Below are positions 1-6,398 of a stretch of 8,121 nucleotides of DNA, one piece after another. Made by a program: the position numbers and the translations under genes. The DNA is from Bacillota bacterium (lineage in GTDB: Bacteria; Bacillota; Clostridia; Clostridiales; Clostridiaceae). Every line of letters starts with the position of its first letter. Within the stretch, counting starts at the first letter, position 1. The stretch is from positions 1 to 8,121 of the forward strand of contig JAUZPH010000152.1 of assembly GCA_030706065.1 (NCBI GenBank), in the 5' to 3' direction. The notes under the pieces are model-generated. The model was not told the origin of the DNA. It searched no databases and was given only the letters and a program-made list of their open reading frames with translations.

Positions 1-64
1 CATAAGGGTTGTTTAAGCTTTGCTTGTTACAATGAATGTATGAGTAGAGTGGGAGTGAGAGGTT

Positions 65-715
65 ATGTTTAAAAAGATAAAAGAAAATTACAGACATTTG
101 CTGTTTCTGCTGGTAATACCGATGGTATCGAGCATGTATCCTCTGTTTAATAATGCAAGTCACGGATATCAGGAGGTAATAACGCCGGTAGATAATGCCG
201 TGCCCTTTGTTAAGGAGTTTATAATCGGGTATATAGCCTGGTATCCTTTTATCATACTGACTTTGGCATACCTATGCCTGAAGGATAAGAAGGTATATTA
301 CAGAACTTTAGCCAGTTTGATACTGGGTTTTTTGGCATCCTTTACGATATTTTTTATCTTTCAGACTCATGTTCCCCGTCCGGAGGTTGACGGCAATGAC
401 ATATTCTCGGTGCTTGTCCGACTTATTTATGCCAGTGACAAGCCATATAACTGTTTTCCGAGCCTTCATGTGCTGGAGAGTCATCTTATGGTTATGGGCG
501 TGCTGGCACTGGAGGACGTGAGCAAAAGGATGAAGTATTTCACCATATTTTGCTCTGTAATGATCATATTGTCCACCCAGTTTGTGAAGCAGCATGTGAT
601 AATCGACGTAGTAGGCGGATTATATCTGGCAGAGGTGATATTCAATTCTGTACCGGGCTTAAAGAGAATTTTACTGGCGGTCTGGAAGAGAAGAGTCAAG
701 GCGCCTCAGATGTAA
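65..715 (+). CDS. PAP2-superfamily integral membrane phosphatase / Aur1-like phosphotransferase
   Basis: A 216-residue, strongly hydrophobic protein with about five or six membrane segments (roughly 11-28, 52-72, 80-101, 138-150, 157-173, 178-195). The acid-phosphatase core is visible: Arg105-Pro106 of motif 1, Phe-Pro-Ser-Leu-His (131-135) as motif 2, and Ser170 with His177 and Asp181 (QHVIIDVVGG) as motif 3. PSLH in place of PSGH is typical of the PAP2 branch that includes inositol-phosphorylceramide synthase-like proteins. The usual Lys six residues before Arg-Pro is not present (Ile98), and the Arg after Ser in motif 3 is Thr171. Known family members hydrolyse or transfer phosphate on lipid phosphates such as phosphatidate or undecaprenyl pyrophosphate; the substrate here cannot be read from sequence. 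The ATG at 65 follows GGGAG at 51-55 with a 9-nt gap. The gene is monocistronic within the window and ends at a strong terminator. Membrane phosphatase fold is fairly sure, exact reaction is not. Confidence 0.85.
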   Translation: MFKKIKENYRHLLFLLVIPMVSSMYPLFNNASHGYQEVITPVDNAVPFVKEFIIGYIAWYPFIILTLAYLCLKDKKVYYRTLASLILGFLASFTIFFIFQTHVPRPEVDGNDIFSVLVRLIYASDKPYNCFPSLHVLESHLMVMGVLALEDVSKRMKYFTIFCSVMIILSTQFVKQHVIIDVVGGLYLAEVIFNSVPGLKRILLAVWKRRVKAPQM

Positions 716-735
716 AATTGAATAAAGACGAAAAT

Positions 736-774
736 AACAGGCTGGAGCCTTGATGGGCTTCAGCCTGTTTTTTT
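736..774 (+). terminator. Intrinsic terminator after the PAP2 gene, probably bidirectional
   Basis: A 14-15 bp stem pairs 736-750 with 755-769 (arms beginning AACAGGCTG and ending CAGCCTGTT) around a 4-nt loop TGAT. The only irregularities are G-T pairs at 745/760 and 750/755. It runs straight into a seven-T tract at 768-774, the standard Rho-independent layout for the rightward gene. Read leftward, the same hairpin is followed by TTATTTTC, a weaker U-tract, so it can also stop the converging lipoprotein transcript, whose stop codon lies about 40 nt away. Confidence 0.92.
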
Positions 775-815
775 AGGCATATGAAATATGTTGACGGTCG
801 GAATACACTGGGCTT

Positions 816-1259
816 TTATGGGCCGGTGCCGACACTTATTATTTTCCAGGGCGAGCTTTCCGTCTTCTTGCCAACATACACAAAGAGGATCTGCTTTCCG
901 TTGGGAGAAGTTATTTCTTTCTTGTATACTGCATCATACTCTACCGTTACCTGTTTCTCCTCATAGTTTTGTCCGTTTAACTTTATATCAGCTTCAGGAT
1001 TAACTATTAAGTTTGTCAGTGATTTTAAGTTTTTAAAATCAGAATCTGTTGATCCTTTCATAGACTTGGCATAATCCTCCGACAGGCATGCTTCTGCAGT
1101 TTTCAGGTCCCCATTAGCCAGACTTTCGTAGTAGGTCTTAACCAGGTCGTGAGGGCCAAGCTTAGTGATATCAATAGAATGCACAGAAGCCCTGGAATTG
1201 CTGCAGCCTGACAAAGTAAGTATAGCTATGAGAAATATAAAACATAATACTTTTTTCAA
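816..1259 (-). CDS. Small lipoprotein, DUF4829-like / NTF2-like fold
   Basis: A 147-residue exported lipoprotein. The N-terminus has a short basic start (MKK), a hydrophobic stretch (4-15) and the lipobox Leu-Ser-Gly-Cys with lipidated Cys19, so the mature protein should be tethered to the outer face of the membrane. The mature part opens with a 'PHDLVKTYYESLANGDLKTAEACLS' style helix-turn (36-60; compare NTF2/SnoaL-like domains) and ends in beta strands with the close SSPWKIISVGTGP, which resembles the DUF4829 family; I recognise this by eye and hold it moderately. No catalytic residues are apparent. The start codon is TTG (1259-1257), supported by AAGGAAGTG at 1273-1265 with a 5-nt gap. It lies 70 nt downstream of the propeller-like gene with no terminator between them, so it is probably the last gene of the leftward operon, possibly with some independent expression. 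Confidence 0.82.
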   Translation of the reverse strand: MKKVLCFIFLIAILTLSGCSNSRASVHSIDITKLGPHDLVKTYYESLANGDLKTAEACLSEDYAKSMKGSTDSDFKNLKSLTNLIVNPEADIKLNGQNYEEKQVTVEYDAVYKKEITSPNGKQILFVYVGKKTESSPWKIISVGTGP

Positions 1260-1264
1260 TTTTT

Positions 1265-1273
1265 CACTTCCTT
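1265..1273 (-). promoter_or_regulatory. Ribosome binding site fixing the TTG start of the lipoprotein
   Basis: AAGGAAGTG reads on the minus strand 5 nt ahead of the TTG at 1259. The first in-frame residues from that TTG form an ideal signal peptide with a lipobox at 16-19, so the TTG is preferred over any internal ATG. The same nine bases precede the upstream gene's ATG at 2808. Confidence 0.75.
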
Positions 1274-1329
1274 TTTTTACAGCTAGAGTTTTAGGGATAC
1301 TTCATAATGTATAGGTGCAATACCTCATT

Positions 1330-2808
1330 TTATTGAATACTGGAAATCTTCCACTGTCCATTTTCCTTCACGAGCTTTATCTGGTATATATCCGAGACAT
1401 CCGGTATCAACAAAAGCTTAAATGAAAGATACACACTGGCAGCAGCATGACAGTCATCCGTCATGGATACACTTGTAAGGACAGCCCTTACATCGGGGTT
1501 AAGGGCTAAAAGCTGGGCTTTATAACTGTCGGAAAACCCTTTAAATGCACTGGATATGAGCCTTTTGGTACTGTTATACGCCCCGGCGGTAAAGTATGTT
1601 GTTGGGAGAGGAATGTCACTCATGAGACTATTCTTAACATCTTTCAGGGCAGAATTCAACACCGATATAATATCATTATTTTGTTCCGGTGCAGTCAGCA
1701 TGGGTGTAACGACACCATTTTGAAAATCCACTGCTTCAAGCTTTTCTCCATTGACATAGCCGTTCTTTCCGTCCGGATACAGGAGAAGACTGCTTCCTGA
1801 AATTTTACAGGTTGAGACCTCTTTTGCATTGCCGTCCATTCTGTGGAGAATGAAGCCGTTATTTGAGCTTTCTTTATCCTCGGTAATGTAGTAAAAGCCG
1901 CCGTCAAATACAAAGGCACTGTCATAGACTGTTTCGTCGGTAAGCTTGATTGGGGCTTTTGCAAGATAGCAATCCTTGATAAAGCTTACGGTCCTGTTAG
2001 GATTAATAATCAGTACGGATTTGCCAAAGTTGTCTCTAAAGGTGCCGGGAGCCAATTCATCGATGATATTCCCCCTGGCATCCGTAAGCACCGTACTGTA
2101 GGTTGAAAGCAGAGGATTGACGGAATTACGGTCAACTGTTATTCCAAAATACACGGCTTCATTTAATTTACCAAGCAGGTTTGCGGCTTTTTTACCGCTG
2201 CTTCCTAAAACCTGTGTATCTTGATTCGATGAGGAATCAGGACTCCAAAAGAAATGTCCTACAGTATCCGTAGTACCTGAACCGGTTATTTTCCAAGAGC
2301 CGTTTACGTGTTCATAGTGAGTAATAACACCTTCACTACCGAGGGCGCACTTATCTCCAGCTTGATTCCAGCTGATGTAAGTAATAAAGGTGGAATTGCC
2401 GGCGGAACCATCCAAAGGATTTAAAAAGGGCCCTTGATTTGTTTTAATACCTGTGGACAAATTCCAATCCACTATATCCAAATCGATGTTTGTACGACCT
2501 TTGATAACCCTGTTTTTGGATCTGTCCATTAAAGGGGATGGAGTCATATATAATATGTGGGTTTTATCAGGAGTTACAGTCAGAAAAATAGCGTCCTTAT
2601 CCAGTTTCTTCTCGTATTCACCAACATCATAGAATTTATTGCCTGTGGTGCCGGTGTCTTGTGGTACAATCTTGGTGATATCCTTGGGAGGTTGCTTGTC
2701 TTGAACGTTATATACTTTGTTATCCTTTATTGAATTTTGCTTCAGCAGCCCGAAAGTTAGGACTCCCAATGAAAGGGCAGCCAGCAGAAATATAACTTTT
2801 TTATTCAT
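1330..2808 (-). CDS. Membrane-anchored extracytoplasmic protein with propeller-like repeats and NTF2-like tail
   Basis: A 492-residue protein with one N-terminal membrane segment (about 4-22, after MNKK) that is a signal anchor; no lipobox Cys follows, so it probably stays tethered by the helix with the bulk outside. A low-complexity linker (about 23-60) leads to a beta-rich region (about 72-370) with WD40/TolB-like blade signatures such as 'TVTPDKTHILYM' (77-88), 'ISWNQAGDKCAL' (145-156) and 'FFWSPDSS' (186-193). The final 110 residues are helical then stranded and close with 'VKENGQWKISSIQ', like NTF2-type domains. I know no named family for the whole protein. Its ATG abuts the kinase stop codon (TGA-ATG, zero spacing), and its ribosome binding site AAGGAAGTG (2823-2815) lies inside the kinase coding sequence, so the two are translationally coupled. 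A role as kinase accessory or ligand sensor is inference from position and topology. Confidence 0.85.
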   Translation of the reverse strand: MNKKVIFLLAALSLGVLTFGLLKQNSIKDNKVYNVQDKQPPKDITKIVPQDTGTTGNKFYDVGEYEKKLDKDAIFLTVTPDKTHILYMTPSPLMDRSKNRVIKGRTNIDLDIVDWNLSTGIKTNQGPFLNPLDGSAGNSTFITYISWNQAGDKCALGSEGVITHYEHVNGSWKITGSGTTDTVGHFFWSPDSSSNQDTQVLGSSGKKAANLLGKLNEAVYFGITVDRNSVNPLLSTYSTVLTDARGNIIDELAPGTFRDNFGKSVLIINPNRTVSFIKDCYLAKAPIKLTDETVYDSAFVFDGGFYYITEDKESSNNGFILHRMDGNAKEVSTCKISGSSLLLYPDGKNGYVNGEKLEAVDFQNGVVTPMLTAPEQNNDIISVLNSALKDVKNSLMSDIPLPTTYFTAGAYNSTKRLISSAFKGFSDSYKAQLLALNPDVRAVLTSVSMTDDCHAAASVYLSFKLLLIPDVSDIYQIKLVKENGQWKISSIQ

Positions 2809-4221
2809 TCAGTTCACTTCCTTTAAAGGAATGGATACGGTAACGGAGGTGCCTTTACCGGGCTCGCTCTTAATATCCATGGTGCCGCAGTGGGATACAA
2901 TTATGGACTTTACGAGAGTAAGACCAAGCCCAAGCCCACCCTCCCGCTTGGAACGGCTCTTGTCGACCCTGTAGAAGGGTTCCAGAATCTTTTGGAGATG
3001 CTCTGCGCTTATACCGCAGCCGTTATCTTTTACCGTAACTCTGCCCTCCAGACCGCCTTGAGAATATTCTACTTCTATGGCACCTTCTGGTTGAGATGCC
3101 TTTATGGCGTTGTCAAGCAGGTTTATAAGTGCCATTTTAAAGAGTTCTTCATCCACTGCAGCGGCAAAGTCTTCTCCGTGGCAGATAATTCTGATATTTT
3201 TTTGTTCAGCCTTCAGCCCTATGCTTTTTGAAGCACTTAATATCAAGCTTTCGATACTACAGGGTACCGGATTAATGGAATTAACTCTTGCAAGTATCAA
3301 TTCCATCAGTGTATTTACCATGCTTAAAATTCTTTTTCCCTCAGAATTAATAAAGCCAAGGCCTTTGTTGAAGCTGTCCTCATCATACTTTATACCTATC
3401 AATAATTCAGAGTAACCGATAATGGAGGTCAATGGAGTTCTGAGCTCATGAGTAAGGTTGTCTATGAAATCCTGTTTGTTTTGTGCCTCCACTTCAAGCT
3501 CTTCGATCTTATTCTCAATTTCCTCAGCCATTTGGTTGAACTGCCGGGAAAGTACACCTATTTCATCCTTTGAGGCAATAGTAACCCGATCCTTGTAATT
3601 TCCGGAGGATATCTTTCTGGCTGCTGCAGTAAGGTACTCTATGGGATTGGTTATATAACCGCCAAGAATTACTACGAGGAAGGACATGATGATGAGGCCT
3701 GCCGCAGAAGTTTTCAGGAAAGAGAGGTACATGTTGTTCCTCTGTGTATCGATATAAGTTACATCCTTTATAGTAGTAAGGATAATATATCCTCCTTCGT
3801 AATTTACCTTATCATTTATAGAGAGATAGTGGCTGCCATTAAGCCTGCTCAGAACAAAACTGCGGCTGGTGAGCTTATCCATATCGGTTTTACTGTTAGT
3901 GTAGTCATGGGGAAAACCTGACGAAAGCAGGCTTCCTTCCTTTGAATAGATCTGTATATATATATTATCCGAGCTGTACAGCGCAGTGAGGAGTTTCGCA
4001 TGGTAATCCATCCTGGCTAATTCCTCAAGAGGGGTTGTGACATTATAGGTGAGATACATGGAAACGCCGTTGCGGATACTTGTTTCCTCATCCAGGCTTC
4101 TATCTTTCTCCCTGCCAAGCAAAGAGTTGTAGGAAGAGGAGGTAACCACTACAGCTGTCAGTACTATAGACATCACATATATAATGAGACAGAGAAAGTA
4201 AATCTTCCACTTAAGTTTCAT
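2809..4221 (-). CDS. HAMP-domain sensor histidine kinase
   Basis: A 470-residue membrane kinase that pairs with the response regulator encoded just upstream. TM1 is at about 7-28, an extracytoplasmic sensor region at 29-168 matches no family I can name (possibly Cache-like), and TM2 is at about 172-190. A HAMP linker (191-243) follows, then the dimerisation domain with phospho-acceptor His258 in NLTHELRTPLTS, and the ATPase domain: N box with Asn367 and Asn371 (NLLDNAIK), G1 box DNGCGIS (399-405), F box around FYRV (416-419), and G2 box GGLGLGL (428-434). All catalytic boxes are intact. There is no PAS domain between HAMP and His258, unlike WalK. The ATG at 4221 sits 1 nt after the regulator's stop and has GGAG at 4232-4229 seven nt ahead, inside the regulator gene, so translation is coupled. 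Confidence 0.96.
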   Translation of the reverse strand: MKLKWKIYFLCLIIYVMSIVLTAVVVTSSSYNSLLGREKDRSLDEETSIRNGVSMYLTYNVTTPLEELARMDYHAKLLTALYSSDNIYIQIYSKEGSLLSSGFPHDYTNSKTDMDKLTSRSFVLSRLNGSHYLSINDKVNYEGGYIILTTIKDVTYIDTQRNNMYLSFLKTSAAGLIIMSFLVVILGGYITNPIEYLTAAARKISSGNYKDRVTIASKDEIGVLSRQFNQMAEEIENKIEELEVEAQNKQDFIDNLTHELRTPLTSIIGYSELLIGIKYDEDSFNKGLGFINSEGKRILSMVNTLMELILARVNSINPVPCSIESLILSASKSIGLKAEQKNIRIICHGEDFAAAVDEELFKMALINLLDNAIKASQPEGAIEVEYSQGGLEGRVTVKDNGCGISAEHLQKILEPFYRVDKSRSKREGGLGLGLTLVKSIIVSHCGTMDIKSEPGKGTSVTVSIPLKEVN

Positions 4222-4222
4222 A

Positions 4223-4873
4223 TTAAATCTCCAATCGGTAACCTACTTTATACACTGTAGTTATCTTTTCCGTAGAGAGCTTGCTTCTAAGCCTCTGTAC
4301 ATGCATATCCACAGTTCTTGTGCTTCCTTCATATTCATACTGCCACAGCACCTCCAGAAGCTTTTCCCTGGATACTGCCATGCCTCTGTGGTCAATAAAA
4401 AAGTTTAAGAGATCAAATTCCTTCGGGGTAAGTTCGATTTCTTTTCCACCTTTATACACCTTTCTCTCTTCCAGGTGGATTTCTATATCATCAAAACCCT
4501 TTATACCATTCAGTTTGCCGCATCTTCTCAGCAGTGCGTTTATCCTTGCTATTATCTCCAGGCCTTCGAAGGGCTTGGTTATGTAGTCGTCGGCGCCGAG
4601 GTTTAAGCCCTTCACTCTGTCGCCAAGTCCGGACTTGGCAGTGAGCATAATCACCGGAATTGACCTTGAACTTATATGAGGCAGCAGCTCATAGCCATCC
4701 ATGCCCGGCAGCATGATGTCGAGCAATATCAAATCCGGGCTGCAGCTGCTTATACAACGGAGGCCCTCTTTTCCGTCAGGGGCCTCGATGCAGCTGTGTC
4801 CTGCCAAAGAAAGATGCATTTTAATCAATTCCCTTATCGGTTCCTCATCTTCAATAATAAGTATTTCTGCCAT
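4223..4873 (-). CDS. OmpR/PhoB-class DNA-binding response regulator
   Basis: A 216-residue regulator. The receiver domain (1-115) has acidic pocket residues Glu8 and Asp9, phospho-acceptor Asp52 (LLDIMLPG), Thr78 (MLTAK) and Lys100-Pro101 (YITKPF). The winged-helix DNA-binding domain (about 118-216) carries the recognition helix 'TRTVDMHVQRLRSKL' and ends in the wing YKVGYRLEI. The recognition helix resembles WalR and PhoP, where RTVDV-H/T-V-x-RLR is common. I chose the ATG at 4873: it gives the normal receiver start MAEILIIEDEE and has AGGAGG at 4889-4884 ten nt ahead. An ATG at 4915 would add 14 residues, overlap the upstream gene and lacks family support. It lies 23 nt after the DUF218-CHAP gene. 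Its likely targets include the operon promoter at 6260-6300 (inference). Confidence 0.96.
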   Translation of the reverse strand: MAEILIIEDEEPIRELIKMHLSLAGHSCIEAPDGKEGLRCISSCSPDLILLDIMLPGMDGYELLPHISSRSIPVIMLTAKSGLGDRVKGLNLGADDYITKPFEGLEIIARINALLRRCGKLNGIKGFDDIEIHLEERKVYKGGKEIELTPKEFDLLNFFIDHRGMAVSREKLLEVLWQYEYEGSTRTVDMHVQRLRSKLSTEKITTVYKVGYRLEI

Positions 4874-4883
4874 AATAACCTTC

Positions 4884-4889
4884 CCTCCT
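4884..4889 (-). promoter_or_regulatory. Shine-Dalgarno deciding the response-regulator start
   Basis: A perfect AGGAGG on the minus strand stands 10 nt before the ATG at 4873 and lies in the 23-nt gap after the previous gene's stop. An upstream in-frame ATG at 4915 would place this motif inside the coding region, which argues for the shorter protein. Confidence 0.85.
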
Positions 4890-4896
4890 GAAGCAA

Positions 4897-6180
4897 CTAT
4901 TCTTTTCTGAGCCATCCTGCAGGCTTTCTTTTATCTCCCACGAAATAATTGCCGTCTTTTATATTTAAAGGCATCCTGTCACGGGGCTTGCCATAAATAT
5001 TCTGCTGAACTATCTCTATATAATCCTCGCCAACATCACTTACAATGCCTATATGGCCATAGGTTGTATCATTAAACACTATTATGTCATCCTCTTGAGG
5101 TTTCACATTGCCTTCGTTCTTGTATTGGTATAGGCCTCTTGCCTCGTTAAACTCACCCTGACCGAGCTTTTTATCAAAGAAGTCTTTGGCATTGCCGAAG
5201 CCATTTGGCATTTTGTGGCCTTTAACGTCATAATAAAAGCGCTTTATATATTCAACACACTGCCACTTGTAGCCGTAATAGTAACCGTCACTGCTGAAAT
5301 TCTTTCCATGGTTCTCCGTGTATCTGCTGCCGTTGTTATAAACCCTGACGCCCTTGTATTCATCTATCACCTGTCCAACTTCAGAATCCGAGGAAGGGCT
5401 TGGGGGCCAGTCAAAAATCATGGATTTTACTACTGCTGCATATTCACGGAAATAATACACCGGAGTTAAAAAGGGATGAACCGGAGCGGACCAGCAGTTT
5501 ACAGTGTTAAAGCCAAGCCTTTCCGCCAGAAGCCTTGAACGGTACATATGAAAATTGCTTGTCACCAGGGTAATATTAATTGCTTTTCTGTTGTCGGACT
5601 CCCGAATAAGTTCTTTAGTGTTTTCAAGGTTTTCAAGTGTATTGTTGGAACGGTCCTCCTTCAGTATTCTACCGAAAGCTATACCCTTACCCAAAAGAAA
5701 TTCTTTCATTGCCTCGGCTTCGGTTATTGTCTCGCCGGGACCTTGTCCCCCGGATACTATTATCTTTACATCCTCCGGCAGCGCCTTTATTAAATTCAGA
5801 CTTTCGTTCAATCTGTAGTTAAGAATCTGGGAAGGCGAGGAGCCATTTAAACCTGCACCGAGGATAACTACATAATCTGGTACGTCAGCTTCCTTCTTAT
5901 GTGAATAATTCATCAGGAGACTCTCTACGAAAAAAAAAGATACAATTATTACTAATATAAATACGTGAAAGACTGCAATAATCCTTTTTATTTTTTTGTT
6001 TTTTATTTCCTTAATGAATTTAAGATGGAGTATTCCCACTCCACAGGCGGCCAAACCAATAAGTAGCATGTACTTCCAGAAGGTTACATTCCAGCCCGAC
6101 AGGCTAAAGCCATAGACTGATGCCCATATACCGAAAGCAATGAGCAGTATACCGGACAGCTTCAGAAGTTTTTTTCTCAT
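4897..6180 (-). CDS. Membrane DUF218 (YdcF/SanA/ElyC-like) - CHAP domain fusion protein
   Basis: A 427-residue two-domain protein. Three membrane helices (about 8-27, 36-53, 67-90) with a basic cytoplasmic loop (54-67) predict that everything after residue 90 is outside the cell. Residues 103-250 form a DUF218 domain: VVILGAG (104-110), NYRLNES (121-127), IIVSGGQGPGE (140-150), SNNTLENLENT (178-188) and VTSNFHMYRS (206-215). A Pro/Ser linker (258-265) leads to a CHAP domain (about 275-425) with nucleophile Cys308 in YKWQCVEYIKRF, His376 in YGHIGIV, and Asn394 in IVQQN; the layout recalls the glutathionylspermidine-amidase branch of CHAP. CHAP enzymes cleave amide bonds in peptidoglycan peptides or amide conjugates; DUF218 proteins are tied to envelope integrity. 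The usual Glu in the EQN motif is Gln392. RBS AAAGGGG (6195-6189) precedes the ATG by 8 nt. First gene of the operon. Domain calls are firm; substrate is unknown. Confidence 0.92.
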   Translation of the reverse strand: MRKKLLKLSGILLIAFGIWASVYGFSLSGWNVTFWKYMLLIGLAACGVGILHLKFIKEIKNKKIKRIIAVFHVFILVIIVSFFFVESLLMNYSHKKEADVPDYVVILGAGLNGSSPSQILNYRLNESLNLIKALPEDVKIIVSGGQGPGETITEAEAMKEFLLGKGIAFGRILKEDRSNNTLENLENTKELIRESDNRKAINITLVTSNFHMYRSRLLAERLGFNTVNCWSAPVHPFLTPVYYFREYAAVVKSMIFDWPPSPSSDSEVGQVIDEYKGVRVYNNGSRYTENHGKNFSSDGYYYGYKWQCVEYIKRFYYDVKGHKMPNGFGNAKDFFDKKLGQGEFNEARGLYQYKNEGNVKPQEDDIIVFNDTTYGHIGIVSDVGEDYIEIVQQNIYGKPRDRMPLNIKDGNYFVGDKRKPAGWLRKE

Positions 6181-6250
6181 TTCCCCAACCCCTTTATGTA
6201 TTGATGTTATTTGTTTATAGATGTTTATGGCAGAACACCCAAATATAGAT

Positions 6251-6263
6251 TACTGCAGCAGTA
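6251..6263. repeat. 13-nt perfect palindrome over the leftward -10/start region
   Basis: TACTGC, a central A, then GCAGTA. It overlaps the -10 hexamer (6265-6260) and the expected transcription start, so it could be a repressor operator or a tiny 5' hairpin. It may also be chance; arms are only 6 bp. Confidence 0.4.
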
Positions 6264-6289
6264 TATAGGATGAATATTCTAGTTGTAAA
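6260..6289 (-). promoter_or_regulatory. Sigma-A-like promoter of the leftward envelope operon
   Basis: On the minus strand, -35 TTTACA (6289-6284, five of six consensus bases) is separated by 18 bp from -10 TATACT (6265-6260, five of six). Transcription should begin near 6253, giving a leader of about 70 nt before the ATG at 6180. It is the best promoter in this direction in the intergenic region, and its -35 is itself one of two tandem TTTACA units. Confidence 0.65.
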
Positions 6290-6300
6290 AAAGTTGTAAA
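6284..6300 (-). promoter_or_regulatory. Tandem TGTAAA-N5-TGTAAA box (WalR/PhoP-type operator)
   Basis: On the + strand TGTAAA occurs at 6284-6289 and 6295-6300, separated by five bases, inside a wider 11-bp direct repeat AGTTGTAAAA starting at 6281 and 6292. It fits the published WalR (YycF) consensus TGTWAH-N5-TGTWAH exactly; on the other strand it reads TTTACA-N5-TTTACA, like Bacillus PhoP repeats. An 11-bp period is what OmpR/PhoB-class dimers bind. One unit coincides with the -35 of the leftward promoter, a placement used by PhoB-type activators but also compatible with repression. Which regulator binds is inference. Confidence 0.6.
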
Positions 6301-6311
6301 ATAAACTATAG

Positions 6312-6398
6312 ATATCCAAACCATATAATAGATTTGACAGTGGACGGATTTTCAGGCTGTGTACAAATACCGGTCTGTTTATGCTATAATTTGGATAT
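6312..6398. repeat. 9-bp inverted repeat ATATCCAAA / TTTGGATAT in the divergent promoter region
   Basis: Arms at 6312-6320 and 6390-6398 are exact inverted copies with 69 bp between them. The right arm begins at the last base of the glycosyltransferase -10 box, over its likely start site. Spacing is too long for an RNA hairpin and suits, if anything, paired binding of a dimeric regulator. Confidence 0.35.
6382..6390 (+). promoter_or_regulatory. Extended -10 promoter of the glycosyltransferase gene
   Basis: TGCTATAAT is a perfect TGn-TATAAT extended -10 box. The -35 region is poor: TACAAA at 17 bp (three of six) or TGTACA at 19 bp (four of six), which an extended -10 tolerates. Transcription from about 6397 would leave a leader of about 27 nt before the ATG at 6424, with AAGGAAAG (6405-6412) as ribosome binding site. 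Confidence 0.7.

Noticed and set aside
28..33. TACAAT as a -10 box for the PAP2 gene
   Set aside because: A plausible hexamer, but no -35 is found 16-18 bp upstream and the window starts only 27 bases before it, so a promoter cannot be supported.
1260..1329. Possible terminator or separate promoter between the propeller-like gene and the lipoprotein gene
   Set aside because: No stable hairpin with a T-tract and no paired -35/-10 could be found in these 70 bases on the minus strand.
4223..4915. Longer response regulator starting at the ATG at 4915
   Set aside because: It would overlap the upstream gene, add 14 residues before the canonical receiver start, and swallow the AGGAGG motif that serves the ATG at 4873.
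6334..6339. Perfect TTGACA as the -35 of the glycosyltransferase promoter
   Set aside because: It is 45 bp from the TATAAT at 6385 and no acceptable -10 hexamer occurs 16-18 bp downstream of it.
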